Below, in pieces: positions 46,522-56,746 of a stretch of 64,000 nucleotides of DNA. Source of the stretch: Beijerinckia indica subsp. indica ATCC 9039 (GTDB lineage Bacteria > Pseudomonadota > Alphaproteobacteria > Rhizobiales > Beijerinckiaceae); NCBI RefSeq assembly GCF_000019845.1, contig NC_010581.1:4054001-4118000 (forward strand). Direction: 5' to 3'. The number at the start of each line of letters is the position of its first letter. Position 1 is the stretch's first letter. The notes below the pieces were generated by a model that ran no database searches, was not told where the DNA came from, and saw only the letters and a list, made by a program, of their open reading frames with translations. The position numbers were made by a program, and so were the translations under genes.

Positions 46522-47178
46522 CCACCACCACATGCCTCAGAATGAGGGGGTCTTCCATTGATACCAAGTCTCATTAAAGAATGAACCTCGTGCTCCGAAA
46601 TCGTTTTCTTTTATCCCTTCCGGCGAAAACGATTCCGGAATGAGGGACTCGCCTTGGGACATTCTGGAATTTTCGGCTTAGCCCTGAAAAGGCGAAAATT
46701 CCAGAAAGGCACCAACAGTCGCACTTCGCGACACTTGGTATGAGAGGATATTCCCGAGGCTATCATTCCACTCTTCCTGCCTCGCAGGCTGAAACACAGT
46801 ATTCAATCGCCACCGATCTGCAATCCCATAAACACCTTCGATCACCTATATCGGAAGCGATCTATCGTGAATCCCGTAAGCATTAGAATATCCAATGGTT
46901 GGATTGCAGTCTTTGGTGTTCGAAATAGTCTGTACAGTTTATCGCGATCAACAACCTAAACGTGTACGCGGTCTCATGTGTTTGTCATGCATGGCCTGAT
47001 GAACACATTGTTCTCCCTTGATGGAAATCGGGCGCGAATTTTCGGAACTATACAGTCCTGTCACAGAAATGGGCTAACGCAAGCTCAGCAGTGAACAAGG
47101 GTGGCGTTTCACGCTCCTTGTTCACGGACTGCCTCGGCTGACAAACAGCCTGTTCATCGACAGACAAGGACTCTATCC
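46522..47178. other. Intergenic region holding a MITE-like element
   Basis: This 657-base gap separates tlpA from the phospholipase gene. Its left part is the structured element at 46561-46741. The remaining ~430 bases hold the promoter of the phospholipase gene. CTGTCAC at 47055 and TGTCATG near 46981 recall half-sites of a Pho box, but they do not form the required 11-base-spaced pair. No ORF was supported. Confidence 0.45.
46561..46741. mobile_element. MITE-like element with terminal inverted repeats and internal hairpins
   Basis: The ends are ATACCAAGT (46561-46569) and ACTTGGTAT (46733-46741), perfect inverted repeats. Inside, TTCTGGAATTTTCG (46662-46675) pairs with 46693-46706, and AATCGTTTTC (46599-46608) pairs with GAAAACGATT (46625-46634). 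No coding frame fits. The TA at each tip agrees with insertion at TA, as for IS630/Tc1-type elements. No related transposase is in the window. Confidence 0.65.
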
Positions 47179-49314
47179 GTGGATCAACCCACTCGTCGTG
47201 ACTTCGTGCGACTTGCCGCCGGCACAGCGGCTTTGTCACCTTTGCCGCTGAGCATTCGGAAGGCGCTTGCCATTCCCGCATCGGTGAAAACGGGCACGAT
47301 CAAGGATGTCAAACATATTGTCATCCTGATGCAAGAGAACCGCTCTTTCGATCATTATTTCGGGACGATGCGCGGTGTTCGCGGCTTCGGCGATCGATTC
47401 CCGATCCCGCTCGCAAGTGGCAAGCCTGTCTGGTACGAGTCGGACGGCACGCGTGAGATCACGCCTTATCATCTTGATCAGAACACGATGAATGCGGCCT
47501 TGATCCCGAGCACGCCGCATAGTTTTTCCAATACACAAGCGGCCTGGAACCAGGGCAAATACGGCTTCTGGCCGGTGTTCAAGAATCAATATTCGATGGG
47601 ATATTACACTCGTAACGAGATCCCGTTCCAATATGCCCTCGCGGAAGCCTTCACCATCTGCGATGGTTACCATTGTTCGGTCGCCACTGGCACCGACCCC
47701 AATCGCATCGCTTTCTGGTCCGGATCGAACTTCAACCCGGATTTACGCGCGAAAGGCGTGAACAGTACTGACGCCGATTCCGAGCCGAATAATCTGCGCT
47801 GCTGGATCAAGGGCCACTGGCCCACACCCGGTTATACCTATGCCGGTTCGGCCTTCAAATGGCCGACGATTCCCGAAGTGCTCGAACAGGCTGGCATCAG
47901 TTGGCGGATCTACCAGGATCCCAACAACAATTGGACCGGCGCGATGAATGGCTGCCTTGCCTTCGAAAGCTTCCGGACGGCCGCTCCCGGGTCTTCGATC
48001 TACAAGAACGGCATGTCGCTTTGGTCCCTCGCCGATCTGGCCAACGATGTGAAAAACGGCACGCTGCCAGCAGTGTCCTGGGTCCTGCCTTCGCAATGGC
48101 AGTCCGAACATCCCGGGGCGCCGTCGAGCCCGGCCCATGGCGGCGATTTCACGCAACAAGTTCTGGAGGCGTTGACCTCCAATCCAGCGGTCTGGAGTGA
48201 AACCGTCTTTTTCCTGACCTTCGACGAAAATGACGGCCTGTTCGATCACATACCGGCGCCGGCTGTTCCCTCGTATAATCTCGACGGAACGTTGGCTGGC
48301 AAGGCCACATTGGATGTGGCCGGTATGTATTTCATCGATGACAAGGCCCAATATCTCGATGCGCGGGATACGATCAGCGGCAATGTGAGACCATGGGGCC
48401 ATGGTCCTCGCGTGCCGATGTATGTGGTATCGCCCTGGAGCCGAGGCGGCTGGGTGAATTCACAAGTCTTTTGTCATACTTCGATCGGCCAATTCCTTGA
48501 AAAGCGATTCAACATCGAGATCCCGGCGATCAGTCCGTGGCATCGCTCTGTCTCCGGTGATATGACGTCCGCGTTTGATTTCGTTCATCCAAACGATGCG
48601 GCTTTTCCGGCTCTGCCCGACATGAGCAATTATGCGCAGATCGAGGCCAAATCAATAACCTTGCCGATTGCGAACGCCCCGGCCACGCCACAGCCTCTCT
48701 ATCAGGAGGGCGGCTGGCGCTATTCGCGGGCGCTTCCTTATGAATTGGATGTGCGGGGCGATATCGTCGGGAACCGCAAGCTTCACCTCTCCTTTCATAA
48801 CACCGGTCAGCAAGGCGCGGTCTTTCACGTCTATGACAAGCTCCACCTCGATCGCATTCCGCGTCGCTATACTGTGGAAGCGGGGAAAACGCTCACCGAC
48901 GATTTCTGGGATACACTGGCGAGCGATGCCGGACATTACGATCTCTGGGTCTATGGTCCCAATGGTTTCGTGCGGACGTTCAAGGGCACGGCGCCCAAGC
49001 TTGGTGAAAAACCCGAGCCGAAAGTGTTCTTGCACTATGATGCCAAGAACGGCGGCGTGCGTATCAAGGTGGCCAGGGACGGTTTTTATGGGGCCAAGAT
49101 CACGCTCGTCGATCATTTAAATCCGCAAGAGCAGAGTCCGCTCCAAGTGCCGGTCTATGGGATGGCTGAAGAGTTTCGATCGCTGGCCCGGACAAGCAAT
49201 TGGTATGATTTTACGGTCGTGGGCGATAATAATTTCGAAAGGCGTTTCGCCGGCCGTCTGGAGACTGGAAAGGACAGCATCAGTGATCCGGCCATGGCGA
49301 CGACGCTCGGCTGA
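47179..49314 (+). CDS. Tat-exported phospholipase C (phosphoesterase family, phosphocholine type)
   Basis: A 711-residue enzyme. The N-terminus carries a twin-arginine signal, RRDFVRLAAGTAALSPLPL. The catalytic domain begins with HIVILMQENRSFDHYFGTMR (~residue 45) and includes YHCSVATGTDPNRI, WVLPSQWQSEHPG and FDENDGLFDH, all standard for the family. Two C-terminal DUF756 beta-domains follow (~510-700). Such enzymes hydrolyse phosphatidylcholine or sphingomyelin to diacylglycerol and a phospho-alcohol, often under phosphate limitation. The GTG at 47179 has AAGGA eight bases upstream; an earlier GTG at 47101 would bury the Tat motif. Confidence 0.88.
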   Translation: MDQPTRRDFVRLAAGTAALSPLPLSIRKALAIPASVKTGTIKDVKHIVILMQENRSFDHYFGTMRGVRGFGDRFPIPLASGKPVWYESDGTREITPYHLDQNTMNAALIPSTPHSFSNTQAAWNQGKYGFWPVFKNQYSMGYYTRNEIPFQYALAEAFTICDGYHCSVATGTDPNRIAFWSGSNFNPDLRAKGVNSTDADSEPNNLRCWIKGHWPTPGYTYAGSAFKWPTIPEVLEQAGISWRIYQDPNNNWTGAMNGCLAFESFRTAAPGSSIYKNGMSLWSLADLANDVKNGTLPAVSWVLPSQWQSEHPGAPSSPAHGGDFTQQVLEALTSNPAVWSETVFFLTFDENDGLFDHIPAPAVPSYNLDGTLAGKATLDVAGMYFIDDKAQYLDARDTISGNVRPWGHGPRVPMYVVSPWSRGGWVNSQVFCHTSIGQFLEKRFNIEIPAISPWHRSVSGDMTSAFDFVHPNDAAFPALPDMSNYAQIEAKSITLPIANAPATPQPLYQEGGWRYSRALPYELDVRGDIVGNRKLHLSFHNTGQQGAVFHVYDKLHLDRIPRRYTVEAGKTLTDDFWDTLASDAGHYDLWVYGPNGFVRTFKGTAPKLGEKPEPKVFLHYDAKNGGVRIKVARDGFYGAKITLVDHLNPQEQSPLQVPVYGMAEEFRSLARTSNWYDFTVVGDNNFERRFAGRLETGKDSISDPAMATTLG

Positions 49315-49343
49315 TCAGCGTCCCCAAGTTCTGAATTGGATTT

Positions 49344-49382
49344 GAAAAAGCAGAAAGCTCCTTGAAAAAACAAGGAGCTTTC
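49344..49382 (-). terminator. Hairpin terminator between convergent genes
   Basis: A perfect 12-bp stem GAAAGCTCCTTG/CAAGGAGCTTTC (49353-49364, 49371-49382) with a six-A loop is followed on the minus strand by TGCTTTTT. It would end the DUF1269 transcript and, as a stem only, may also slow transcription from the phospholipase gene. Confidence 0.7.
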
Positions 49383-49504
49383 CATGAAAAGGGCAAGGCC
49401 CGACTTTGAAACAAGGCGAGTGCTCGTCTTGCTGAGCCAAAGGCGCACTCACCTTTTGGCTGGAACCAATCAGCCTATGTTTTCTCGATATCCGACGAAG
49501 CCAA

Positions 49505-50023
49505 TCAACCCTGTGGTGCTGGCGGAATCGGCGTCGTCGCCGCGCTCGCAAGCGCATTGCGCAGAGCCTGTTCCTTCGTTTCATCGAAAGAGGTCTGCAG
49601 TACGGTGCCGCCGTAATCCTTGATCTGCGCGAGCACTTTATCCGTGGTCATCTCCTCGATGAGGACGAAGAGAGCCGCGCTGCCGGGCTGTATGCTTTCG
49701 GCGAGTTTCTTCATGAACTCGTCATTGATGCCGATATCGGTCAAGGCGCCCCCCACGGCGCCGCCTGCCGCTCCAAGCGCTGCGCCGAGCAGCGGATTGA
49801 GAAACAGCACACCGATCAGCAAACCCCAGAGACTGCCCGAGACCGCGCCGGCCGCCGTCGTATTGACAGTCTGGTGCAGCTTGACTTCTCCCTCGGGAGA
49901 TTTGGTGGCGATCACCGCGTCGCCGAGCTTGATCAGATATTCCTGCTGCAGAGCGAACAGACGCTTGCGCACCTCCTCCGCCTTTTCCTCAGTCGGATAG
50001 ACAATGACGACGAGATCGGACAT
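49505..50023 (-). CDS. DUF1269 domain-containing membrane protein
   Basis: A 172-residue protein. It opens MSDLVVIVYPTEEKAEEVRK, has ATKSPEGEVKLHQTVNT, then a Gly/Ala-rich hydrophobic zipper (SGSLWGLLIGVLFLNPLLGA, GAAGGAVGGALTDIGI) and a soluble end with GSAALFVLIEEMTTDKVL. This matches DUF1269, a family of unknown role related to glycine-zipper envelope proteins. The ATG at 50023 has GAGGAAAG upstream. It diverges from the AI-2E permease gene. Confidence 0.8.
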   Translation of the reverse strand: MSDLVVIVYPTEEKAEEVRKRLFALQQEYLIKLGDAVIATKSPEGEVKLHQTVNTTAAGAVSGSLWGLLIGVLFLNPLLGAALGAAGGAVGGALTDIGINDEFMKKLAESIQPGSAALFVLIEEMTTDKVLAQIKDYGGTVLQTSFDETKEQALRNALASAATTPIPPAPQG

Positions 50024-50144
50024 TGGAAACTTTCCTCTTGCATGGATGCCGAATCGGCACGCTAGCTTGCGGCGGCAATCATGCTTTTTCAAGCCGTCCA
50101 TTGACACGGGTGTCAGGATGACGGGTCCAAATCAGAGAGTTGTG

Positions 50145-51188
50145 ATGGACAACAGCATCATCCGCGCCGCTTGCGCCCTCCTCAGCCTGTTCCTGATGGT
50201 TTCCGCCCTCTTTTTTGCCGCGGCTGTGTTCGGGCCTATGGCTTTCGCGCTTTTGATCATGGCTATTGTCTGGCCGCTCGATCAGGCTCTTCGGAAAATC
50301 CTGCCGCGTGGCCTCGCGCTCATCGTCACGATTTTCATGACATTCACGGTCGTGATCACCTTCACCTCCCTCATTACCTGGGGAGGAGGACAGATCACTC
50401 ATTGGCTTGTCCAGAATCAGGGCCGTTTACAGGATCTCTACAGTTTTGGAGCGAGATGGCTTGAGGACCACGATATTTTTGTTATCGGCACGATTGCCGA
50501 ACGATTCAATGTCGTCTGGTTGATCCGCGTCTTTCAGGGGATCGTAGTCAGGGCGAATAGTCTCGCCGGTTTCACTCTTCTTGTCTTCATCTTCCTGGCC
50601 ATGGGCCTGCTCGAGGCCGATGCGTTCAGAAAAAATCTCCAGTCCCTTGATGTGCGCAATGAAGGGAGTCAATGGGGCAGCCGGCTGGTCGCCGCTTGTG
50701 GCGCGATTGGTGCCAAATGGCGCCGCTATATGCTGATGCGGAGCTTGGCGAGTCTGTTGACGGGCCTCTTGATTTGGGGCTTTGCCTTTGCCGTCGGGCT
50801 CGAACTCTCCGCCGCCTGGGGCGTCATGTCCTTTGCCTTGAACTATATTCCCTTTATCGGGCCTTTGGTCGCCACCATCCTGCCAACTCTCTTTGCCTTG
50901 GCACAGACGGGATCCTTGGAGACGGCCCTGCTGGTTTTGATGACGATCACCGCCATTCAGTTTCTGATCGGCAGCTATCTCGAGCCTTTGTTTACGGGCA
51001 AGGCGCTCGCCATTTCCCCGTTTTTTGTCGTCTTCGCGGTGTTTTTCTGGAGCTTTCTCTGGGGCTTGCCCGGAACCGTCATCGGCGTTCCGATCATGAT
51101 CGCCTGTCTTACCATTTGTGATTCTTATCCTTCGAGTCGCTGGATCGCCGTGCTTTTGTCGGGGCGGGAGGTTGTTGAGGGGAATTGA
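50145..51188 (+). CDS. AI-2E family transporter (YdiK/PerM-type permease)
   Basis: A ~347-residue membrane protein with about eight helices. Family features are the pair of N-terminal helices ending in VWPLDQAL, the TIFMTFTVVITFTSLITW helix, and the conserved C-terminal NYIPFIGPLVATILPTLFAL and ISPFFVVFAVFFWSFLWGLP segments. Substrates of most members are unknown; a few export autoinducer-2 or act as ion antiporters. Starts at 50118 or 50145 are both possible; 50145 lies after AGAGAG. It stands alone, divergent from the DUF1269 gene. Confidence 0.82.
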   Translation: MDNSIIRAACALLSLFLMVSALFFAAAVFGPMAFALLIMAIVWPLDQALRKILPRGLALIVTIFMTFTVVITFTSLITWGGGQITHWLVQNQGRLQDLYSFGARWLEDHDIFVIGTIAERFNVVWLIRVFQGIVVRANSLAGFTLLVFIFLAMGLLEADAFRKNLQSLDVRNEGSQWGSRLVAACGAIGAKWRRYMLMRSLASLLTGLLIWGFAFAVGLELSAAWGVMSFALNYIPFIGPLVATILPTLFALAQTGSLETALLVLMTITAIQFLIGSYLEPLFTGKALAISPFFVVFAVFFWSFLWGLPGTVIGVPIMIACLTICDSYPSSRWIAVLLSGREVVEGN

Positions 51189-51494
51189 GCGGTTTGAGCT
51201 CTTATACCGAGGGTCGCGGATCGTGACTTTGCTTCCGTTCTTGAATTTTCGCTTTTTCAGAGTCGCCTATCGGCAAGAGCGTTATTCTGTGCCCGATTGT
51301 ATTCGTCTTCTCCTTCGGCTCAAACGGCGATTGTACAGAAGTAACGAAGGCTTTTATTAGATAGAAATTTAATATAATTCAATTAAATACTTGAATATAA
51401 TAGAGTACTTCGTCAATCTTTATTTGCGATACAAAGATCTCCGTGGCGCCTTCCATCGTCACGAAAAGGAATCATTTCATTCCGAGGTCTTCCG
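51189..51494. promoter_or_regulatory. AT-rich region upstream of the chemotaxis operon
   Basis: This 306-base gap should carry the promoter of the mcp-che operon. Bases 51357-51430 are strongly AT-rich, with AATTTAATATAATTCAATT and repeated TTGAATATAA-like runs. GAGG at 51484-51487 serves the receptor gene. No sigma-28 consensus could be fixed with confidence, and no ORF was supported. Confidence 0.4.
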
Positions 51495-53528
51495 GTGTTC
51501 AAGAAACTTCCTCTTGCCCAGAAATTTCTGCTGGGCTTTGCCGGCATTCTCGCCGCCGTCTTGTTGATCAGCGGCATTCTCTTCAATGCCCTTTACGGAC
51601 TCGACCAGGCCTCGCGGCTCAATAACCGGCTTTCTGGCCTGGTCGCCGATATCGATCGTGGCGGCAGCGCTGTCTATTATCAGTCGCAGACGGCACGTGG
51701 CTATCTTCTGAACCATCGCGAGGACCGGCTTCCCTTCTATCAGGAAGCAACACGGACCTTCGCCGATATAATGGCCAAAGCCAAATCCAATAGCGCTGAT
51801 TTCCCCGCCATTCAGCAAGTCATTGATCAATTGGAGACTGCGGGCCGTGCCTGGCGAGAGGAGGTCGGTGATCCCGAAATCGCGCTTGGCCATGATCCAG
51901 CGACCTATGAAAAGGCCATCGCGCTGGTGAATCTGCCGCATAGTGTCGATCTTATGGCGAATGTCCGAACCACTCTCACCCAAGCGCGGCAGGTGATCGA
52001 CAAGGAATCGGACAAGGCGCAGGCGGCGCAGGATTATGCCCTGACCACGGCTCGCACGACCTTGATCATCGGTGCTGTCGGCTGCCTGACGCTCTCCGTG
52101 CTCATCGGTCATTGGCTGGCGCGGGTGATTGCCAAACCGATCGAGAGTCTGACGCAAGTCATGCGGCGGTTGGCCGATGGGCAGCTCGCTGGAGAGATCC
52201 CCTGCCTCGACCGATGCGACGAACTTGGCCGCATGGCGGAGGCTGTGGAGGTTTTCAAGCGCGGCATGATCGAGAACGATCGCTTAAATGCCGAGGCCAA
52301 GGCGGCGCGTGATCGCGTCGAACAGGACCGCCAGAAACGCGCCGCGATCGAGGAAGAAGCGCATCGGGCGCAGCAGATCGTCATTGAAGCCCTTGGCCAT
52401 GGTTTGAAACAATTGGCCGAGGGGAATCTTCTCTCACGGCTGGAGGAGCCTTTTGGCGGGAACGCGGAGATCCTGCGCACGGATTTCAACCAGGCTGTTG
52501 CCACGCTCAATGCGACGCTCACGACCGTCAGGGCCAAAGGGGACGCGATCCGCTCCGGCACGAGTGAGATTTCAAGCGCCACCGATGATCTGTCACGGCG
52601 CACCGAGCAGCAGGCGGCCAGCCTGGAAGAGACGGCCGCCGCTCTCGATGAAATCACCGCCACCGTGAAGAAAACCGCCGAGGGCGCGACCCATGCCCGC
52701 GATGTCGTCTCCACAGCCAAGGCCGATGCCGACAAGAGCGGCGCCGTTGTCGCCGAAGCGATCAAGGCCATGGGCGGCATAGAACAATCCTCCGCCCAGA
52801 TCGGCCAGATCATCGGCGTCATCGATGAAATCGCCTTTCAGACCAATCTCCTTGCCCTCAATGCCGGTGTCGAGGCGGCTAGAGCCGGTGAAGCGGGGCG
52901 CGGTTTCGCCGTCGTCGCCTCGGAAGTCCGCGCCTTGGCCCAGCGTTCGGCCGAGGCTGCCAAGGAAATCAAGACCCTGATCCAGGCTTCGAGCACACAG
53001 GTCAATCAGGGCGTCGATCTGGTCGGGGAGACCGGCAAGGCGCTCGACCGCATCGTGGCCCAGGTCAGCGAGATCAACCGGATCGTCTCGGAGATCGCCG
53101 CCAGCGCCCAGGAGCAGGCGACCGGCCTGCATCAGGTCAACACCGCCATCAACCAGATGGATCAAGTGACGCAACAGAACGCCGCCATGGTGGAGGAGAC
53201 CACTGCCGCCGCTCATGCTCTGACTGATGATGGCGAGGAGCTTTCCCGACTCATCACGCGCTTCCGCATCGGTGATTCCGCAAGCTCGGTGGAGGGTGAT
53301 GCAAAGCGAAATCCAGCCCGTCGCGATCTTGCCGACGGTTCGCGTCTCGAGACCGGACGGTCAAAGGCTAGAGCGGCACTGACAAGCCCGCCACCCTCCC
53401 CAGGGGCCTCCTCGGGACCGTCCGCGCCGAAGCCGGCGGGACGAGGCCTTCTACGCCCGACTTTCGAGGCAACAGCGCTCAAGCTCGGCGAAAGCCTGCC
53501 GAGCGATGAAGGCTGGGAAGAATTCTGA
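51495..53528 (+). CDS. Methyl-accepting chemotaxis protein with CHASE3-type sensor and C-terminal tether pentapeptide
   Basis: A 677-residue receptor. Membrane helices lie at ~10-32 and ~186-205. The helical sensor between them resembles CHASE3 ([20 protein letters not shown]). A HAMP domain follows ([20 protein letters not shown]). The signalling domain at ~330-600 contains the hairpin tip [20 protein letters not shown] and methylation helices. The C-terminal ~70 residues are a Pro/Ser-rich linker ending in GWEEF, like the CheR/CheB-tethering pentapeptide. It starts at GTG 51495 after GAGG. It heads the che operon. Confidence 0.92.
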   Translation: MFKKLPLAQKFLLGFAGILAAVLLISGILFNALYGLDQASRLNNRLSGLVADIDRGGSAVYYQSQTARGYLLNHREDRLPFYQEATRTFADIMAKAKSNSADFPAIQQVIDQLETAGRAWREEVGDPEIALGHDPATYEKAIALVNLPHSVDLMANVRTTLTQARQVIDKESDKAQAAQDYALTTARTTLIIGAVGCLTLSVLIGHWLARVIAKPIESLTQVMRRLADGQLAGEIPCLDRCDELGRMAEAVEVFKRGMIENDRLNAEAKAARDRVEQDRQKRAAIEEEAHRAQQIVIEALGHGLKQLAEGNLLSRLEEPFGGNAEILRTDFNQAVATLNATLTTVRAKGDAIRSGTSEISSATDDLSRRTEQQAASLEETAAALDEITATVKKTAEGATHARDVVSTAKADADKSGAVVAEAIKAMGGIEQSSAQIGQIIGVIDEIAFQTNLLALNAGVEAARAGEAGRGFAVVASEVRALAQRSAEAAKEIKTLIQASSTQVNQGVDLVGETGKALDRIVAQVSEINRIVSEIAASAQEQATGLHQVNTAINQMDQVTQQNAAMVEETTAAAHALTDDGEELSRLITRFRIGDSASSVEGDAKRNPARRDLADGSRLETGRSKARAALTSPPPSPGASSGPSAPKPAGRGLLRPTFEATALKLGESLPSDEGWEEF

Positions 53529-53606
53529 TGATGCCCACCGATTCGCACACTTGTCTTTCAAGCCCGAGAATCGTGCCGAGAAACTCCCAGGAAGGATCTC
53601 ATCGAG

Positions 53607-53957
53607 ATGGATCATCCCTTAGACTCCGCGCTCAGCGCGACCATCGACCTGCCGGCTATCCTTGATCTGAGGGCCGCGACGCCCTTGGCGAGCGAACTGC
53701 TTGGGTGTCGGGGAAGGGACCTCATCATTGACGCTGCCAAGGTGCAACGTATCGGCGGTCAATGCCTGCAAGTCCTATTGTCCGCCGTCGCGACATGGCA
53801 GGCCGATGAAATTCCCCTCTCTATCCGCAATCCTTCGCCCGATTTCCTGGAAGCGGTCGAACTCCTCGGCATACGGCCGGCCGCTCTTTTAGAGCCTGCT
53901 TCCGTGGATGCTGCGCGGAGGGATGCGGTTCTTCTCGATAAGGATCTATCCGCATGA
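53607..53957 (+). CDS. STAS domain protein of the chemotaxis operon
   Basis: A 116-residue STAS-fold protein: IDLPAILDLRAATPLASELL, then DLIIDAAKVQRIGGQCLQVL and a final FLEAVELLGIRPA. Rhizobial che operons carry an equivalent gene between the receptor and cheY1. The residue at the usual phospho-acceptor position, in VQRIGGQ, is not a Ser, so antagonist-type phosphorylation is unlikely. Its stop overlaps the cheY start (ATGA). Function in chemotaxis is not settled. Confidence 0.78.
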   Translation: MDHPLDSALSATIDLPAILDLRAATPLASELLGCRGRDLIIDAAKVQRIGGQCLQVLLSAVATWQADEIPLSIRNPSPDFLEAVELLGIRPAALLEPASVDAARRDAVLLDKDLSA

Positions 53958-54319
53958 CCAAGACTGTCCTCACCGTCGATGATTCACGCACTATGCGCGA
54001 CATGCTACTCCTGACTTTGCTGGACGCGGGCTACAGGGTTCTCCAGGCCGAGGATGGCGAGAAGGGGCTCGAGGTCCTCGCCCAGGAAATCCCTGATGTC
54101 ATCGTGACCGATATCAACATGCCGCGTCTGGACGGTTTCGGTTTCATCAAGGGGGTACGTGGGGATGCCCGCCACCGCGCCGTGCCGATCCTCGTCCTCA
54201 CGACGGAAAGCGATGCCGAGAAAAAAGACCGCGCGCGCCGTGCCGGCGCCACCGGCTGGATCGTGAAGCCTTTCGATCCGGTCAAGCTTGTCGATGCGAT
54301 CCGACGCGTCGCTGCATGA
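53954..54319 (+). CDS. cheY: Chemotaxis response regulator CheY
   Basis: A 121-residue single receiver domain. The acidic pair is in LTVDDSRTM, the phospho-acceptor Asp in VTDINMPRLDG (~residue 52), Thr in LVLTTES and Lys in WIVKPFDP. It receives phosphate from CheA and acts either on the motor or as a phosphate sink; two CheY genes are in this operon. It is coupled to the STAS gene by a four-base overlap. Confidence 0.92.
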   Translation: MTKTVLTVDDSRTMRDMLLLTLLDAGYRVLQAEDGEKGLEVLAQEIPDVIVTDINMPRLDGFGFIKGVRGDARHRAVPILVLTTESDAEKKDRARRAGATGWIVKPFDPVKLVDAIRRVAA

Positions 54320-54454
54320 TAGAACAGGTCGCCGGGAGTGCCTCGTTGGCCATTTCTAAAAGAATATTATTTTCAAATATATAGACAATATCTTGGCTTG
54401 TTCCAAGAGTCAGATAGACGACTGTTGACGAGAGTGGGGAGAGGAGGTCCTGGC

Positions 54455-56698
54455 ATGGATGCGATGATGGCGATCAAGCAGACCTTTTTCCAAGAATGCG
54501 AGGAGCAACTCGCGGAATTGGAGAATGGACTGCTGGCAATCCAGGACGGAGACAAGGATCCCGAAACGGTGAATGCGGTCTTTCGCGCTGTTCATTCCAT
54601 CAAGGGTGGCGCGGGCGCTTTCAGTCTCGATGATCTTGTGCGCTTCTCGCATGTCTTCGAGACCACGCTCGATGATTTGAGAGCGGGCGTGCTGGCGCCG
54701 AACGCAGATGTCCTCAAAACGCTGCTGCGCGCCGCCGATATGCTTGCTGATCTCGTGCGCGCGGCGCGCGACGGCGGCACGGTCGATGCTGGCCGTTCGC
54801 AGGCAATCATCGAGGATCTTGCGGCTCTCACCCATGGTCAAGCGGAGGGTGTCTCTGCCGAAACGAATGATGACGATGACGGACAGGCGGGTTTTTCCTT
54901 CCAGCCGGTTCAGGCGTGTCTCGATGATCTCGACTTCGACGATTTCCAGAACGAGCCGGCTGAAACGCTCTTTACAATTCGTTTCAAGCCCAAGCCGGAT
55001 CTCTATGCCAAGGCGAATGAAACCGCACTGCTCTTGCGCGGTCTCAAGGAACTCGGCGAAATGGAAGTCGTCTGCGATGCCAGCGATCTGCCTCTGCTGA
55101 GTGAACTTGATCCCGAGGGCGCCTACCTCACCTTCACCATCACTCTGCTCACCCAGCACGATGAAGCTGCTGTGCGTGGGATCTTCGAATTCGTGGAATG
55201 GGATTGCGATCTGACGATCGAGTCATGCGCTACCCCCGCTGCGAAAAGTGAAGTGTATGCGGATGTGACGAGCCCTGATCTCGCCGCCGCTGATGCCCAT
55301 CAGGATATATCCGATAAACAAAAGAAGGCTCAGATCGTTCATGCTGAACCCGTTTCAGAATCGGATCAAGGCGTGATCCAGCCTGAGCGGCGCGAACAGG
55401 AGCGACGCGAGAGCAACACCACCGCCGGTCTCTCGCCCGCCACGATCCGCGTCGATCTCGATCGTGTCGATCGTCTCATCGATCTTGTCGGGGAACTTGT
55501 CATCAATCAGGCCATGCTTGCGCAAAGTGTGACCGAGGCGGGGCTCGCCCGCGCCACCAATATTGCGACGGGCCTCGATGAACTCGAACAATTGACCCGT
55601 GAGATCCAGGACAGCGTGATGGCGATCCGGGCACAGCCGGTGAAATCCGTATTTCAGCGCATGCCGCGCCTGGTTCGGGAAGTCGCCGCTATGACCGGCA
55701 AGTCGGTCCGACTTGTGACGGAGGGAGAAAATACCGAAGTCGATAAAACCGTGATCGAAAGGCTCACCGATCCTCTGACCCACATGATCCGTAATGCGAT
55801 CGATCATGGTCTCGAGACTCCGGAAAAACGGCTGGCGGCCGGTAAGCCGGAAGAAGGGACCGTTCATCTTTGCGCCTTGCACCGGTCGGGGCGGATCGTG
55901 ATCGAGATCGCTGACGATGGGGCCGGCATCAACCGTCCGCGCGTCAAGCAGATCGCCATCGATAAGGGATTGATTTCTGCCGATGTCACTTTGACTGATG
56001 ATGAAATCGACAATCTGATTTTCCTGCCAGGCTTTTCGACGGCGGCGACGATTTCCGACATTTCCGGGCGAGGCGTCGGCATGGATGTGGTGCGCCGCTC
56101 GATCCAAGCGCTCGGCGGACGCATCTCGATCAGTTCGCGGCCGGGCCAGGGATCGACCTTCACCATGAGCCTGCCGCTAACGCTTGCCGTGCTCGATGGC
56201 ATGGTGGTCTCCGTTGCGGACCAAACTTTGGTCGTGCCGCTCACCGCCATAGTGGAGACCTTGCAGCCCAAATCCACCGATGTGCATGGGTTTGGTGGCG
56301 CCGCCCGGGTAATCGCCATCCGTGATCAATTCACGCCCTTGATCGATGTCGGGCGTGAACTTGCCTATCGCCGTGTCCCCGCTGATCCCCTGGCCAGCGT
56401 CGTCATCCTCGTCGAGACGGAGGGCGGTGTGCGCAATGCCCTTCTGGTCGATGCCATTCAAGGCCAGCGCCAGGTCGTCATCAAAAGCCTCGAGGCCAAT
56501 TATCGTCATGTGCCGGGCATTGCCGCTGCGACCATTCTCGGTGATGGCCGTGTCGCCCTCATTCTGGATGTCGAATCGATCGTCACGAGCGCCCGGACGG
56601 ATGTGTTTCAGGACGGTCCACAGGGGATTTTGGAAAGCAATCAGAACGGGAATTGTTTCAAAGCCGCACCGGAACACAGCCTTGCGGCGACATACTGA
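54455..56698 (+). CDS. cheA: Chemotaxis histidine kinase CheA
   Basis: A 747-residue kinase. The phosphorylated His47 lies in VHSIKGGAGAF of the Hpt domain. A CheY/CheB-binding region follows (~180-270), then the dimerisation helices near VDRLIDLVGELVINQAMLAQ. The ATP-binding domain holds HMIRNAIDHGLETPEKR, DDGAGINRPRVKQIA and SGRGVGMDVVRRSIQ. A CheW-like domain ends the protein. The ATG at 54455 is preferred over an earlier one because GAGGAGG lies seven bases upstream and it gives the normal Hpt start. Confidence 0.95.
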   Translation: MDAMMAIKQTFFQECEEQLAELENGLLAIQDGDKDPETVNAVFRAVHSIKGGAGAFSLDDLVRFSHVFETTLDDLRAGVLAPNADVLKTLLRAADMLADLVRAARDGGTVDAGRSQAIIEDLAALTHGQAEGVSAETNDDDDGQAGFSFQPVQACLDDLDFDDFQNEPAETLFTIRFKPKPDLYAKANETALLLRGLKELGEMEVVCDASDLPLLSELDPEGAYLTFTITLLTQHDEAAVRGIFEFVEWDCDLTIESCATPAAKSEVYADVTSPDLAAADAHQDISDKQKKAQIVHAEPVSESDQGVIQPERREQERRESNTTAGLSPATIRVDLDRVDRLIDLVGELVINQAMLAQSVTEAGLARATNIATGLDELEQLTREIQDSVMAIRAQPVKSVFQRMPRLVREVAAMTGKSVRLVTEGENTEVDKTVIERLTDPLTHMIRNAIDHGLETPEKRLAAGKPEEGTVHLCALHRSGRIVIEIADDGAGINRPRVKQIAIDKGLISADVTLTDDEIDNLIFLPGFSTAATISDISGRGVGMDVVRRSIQALGGRISISSRPGQGSTFTMSLPLTLAVLDGMVVSVADQTLVVPLTAIVETLQPKSTDVHGFGGAARVIAIRDQFTPLIDVGRELAYRRVPADPLASVVILVETEGGVRNALLVDAIQGQRQVVIKSLEANYRHVPGIAAATILGDGRVALILDVESIVTSARTDVFQDGPQGILESNQNGNCFKAAPEHSLAATY

Positions 56699-56746
56699 AC
56701 CTCCCTTCGGAAGGGATGATCGCGCGATCATATGAGGATAGGGGCC

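Noticed and set aside
46975..47062. Possible Pho box ahead of the phospholipase C gene
   Set aside because: TGTCATG and CTGTCAC half-sites are present but not as two direct repeats spaced 11 bases apart, so a PhoB site cannot be claimed.
49344..49382. Reading the hairpin as the phospholipase terminator on the plus strand
   Set aside because: The plus strand after the stem is CATGAAAAG with no T-run; the T-run is on the minus side.
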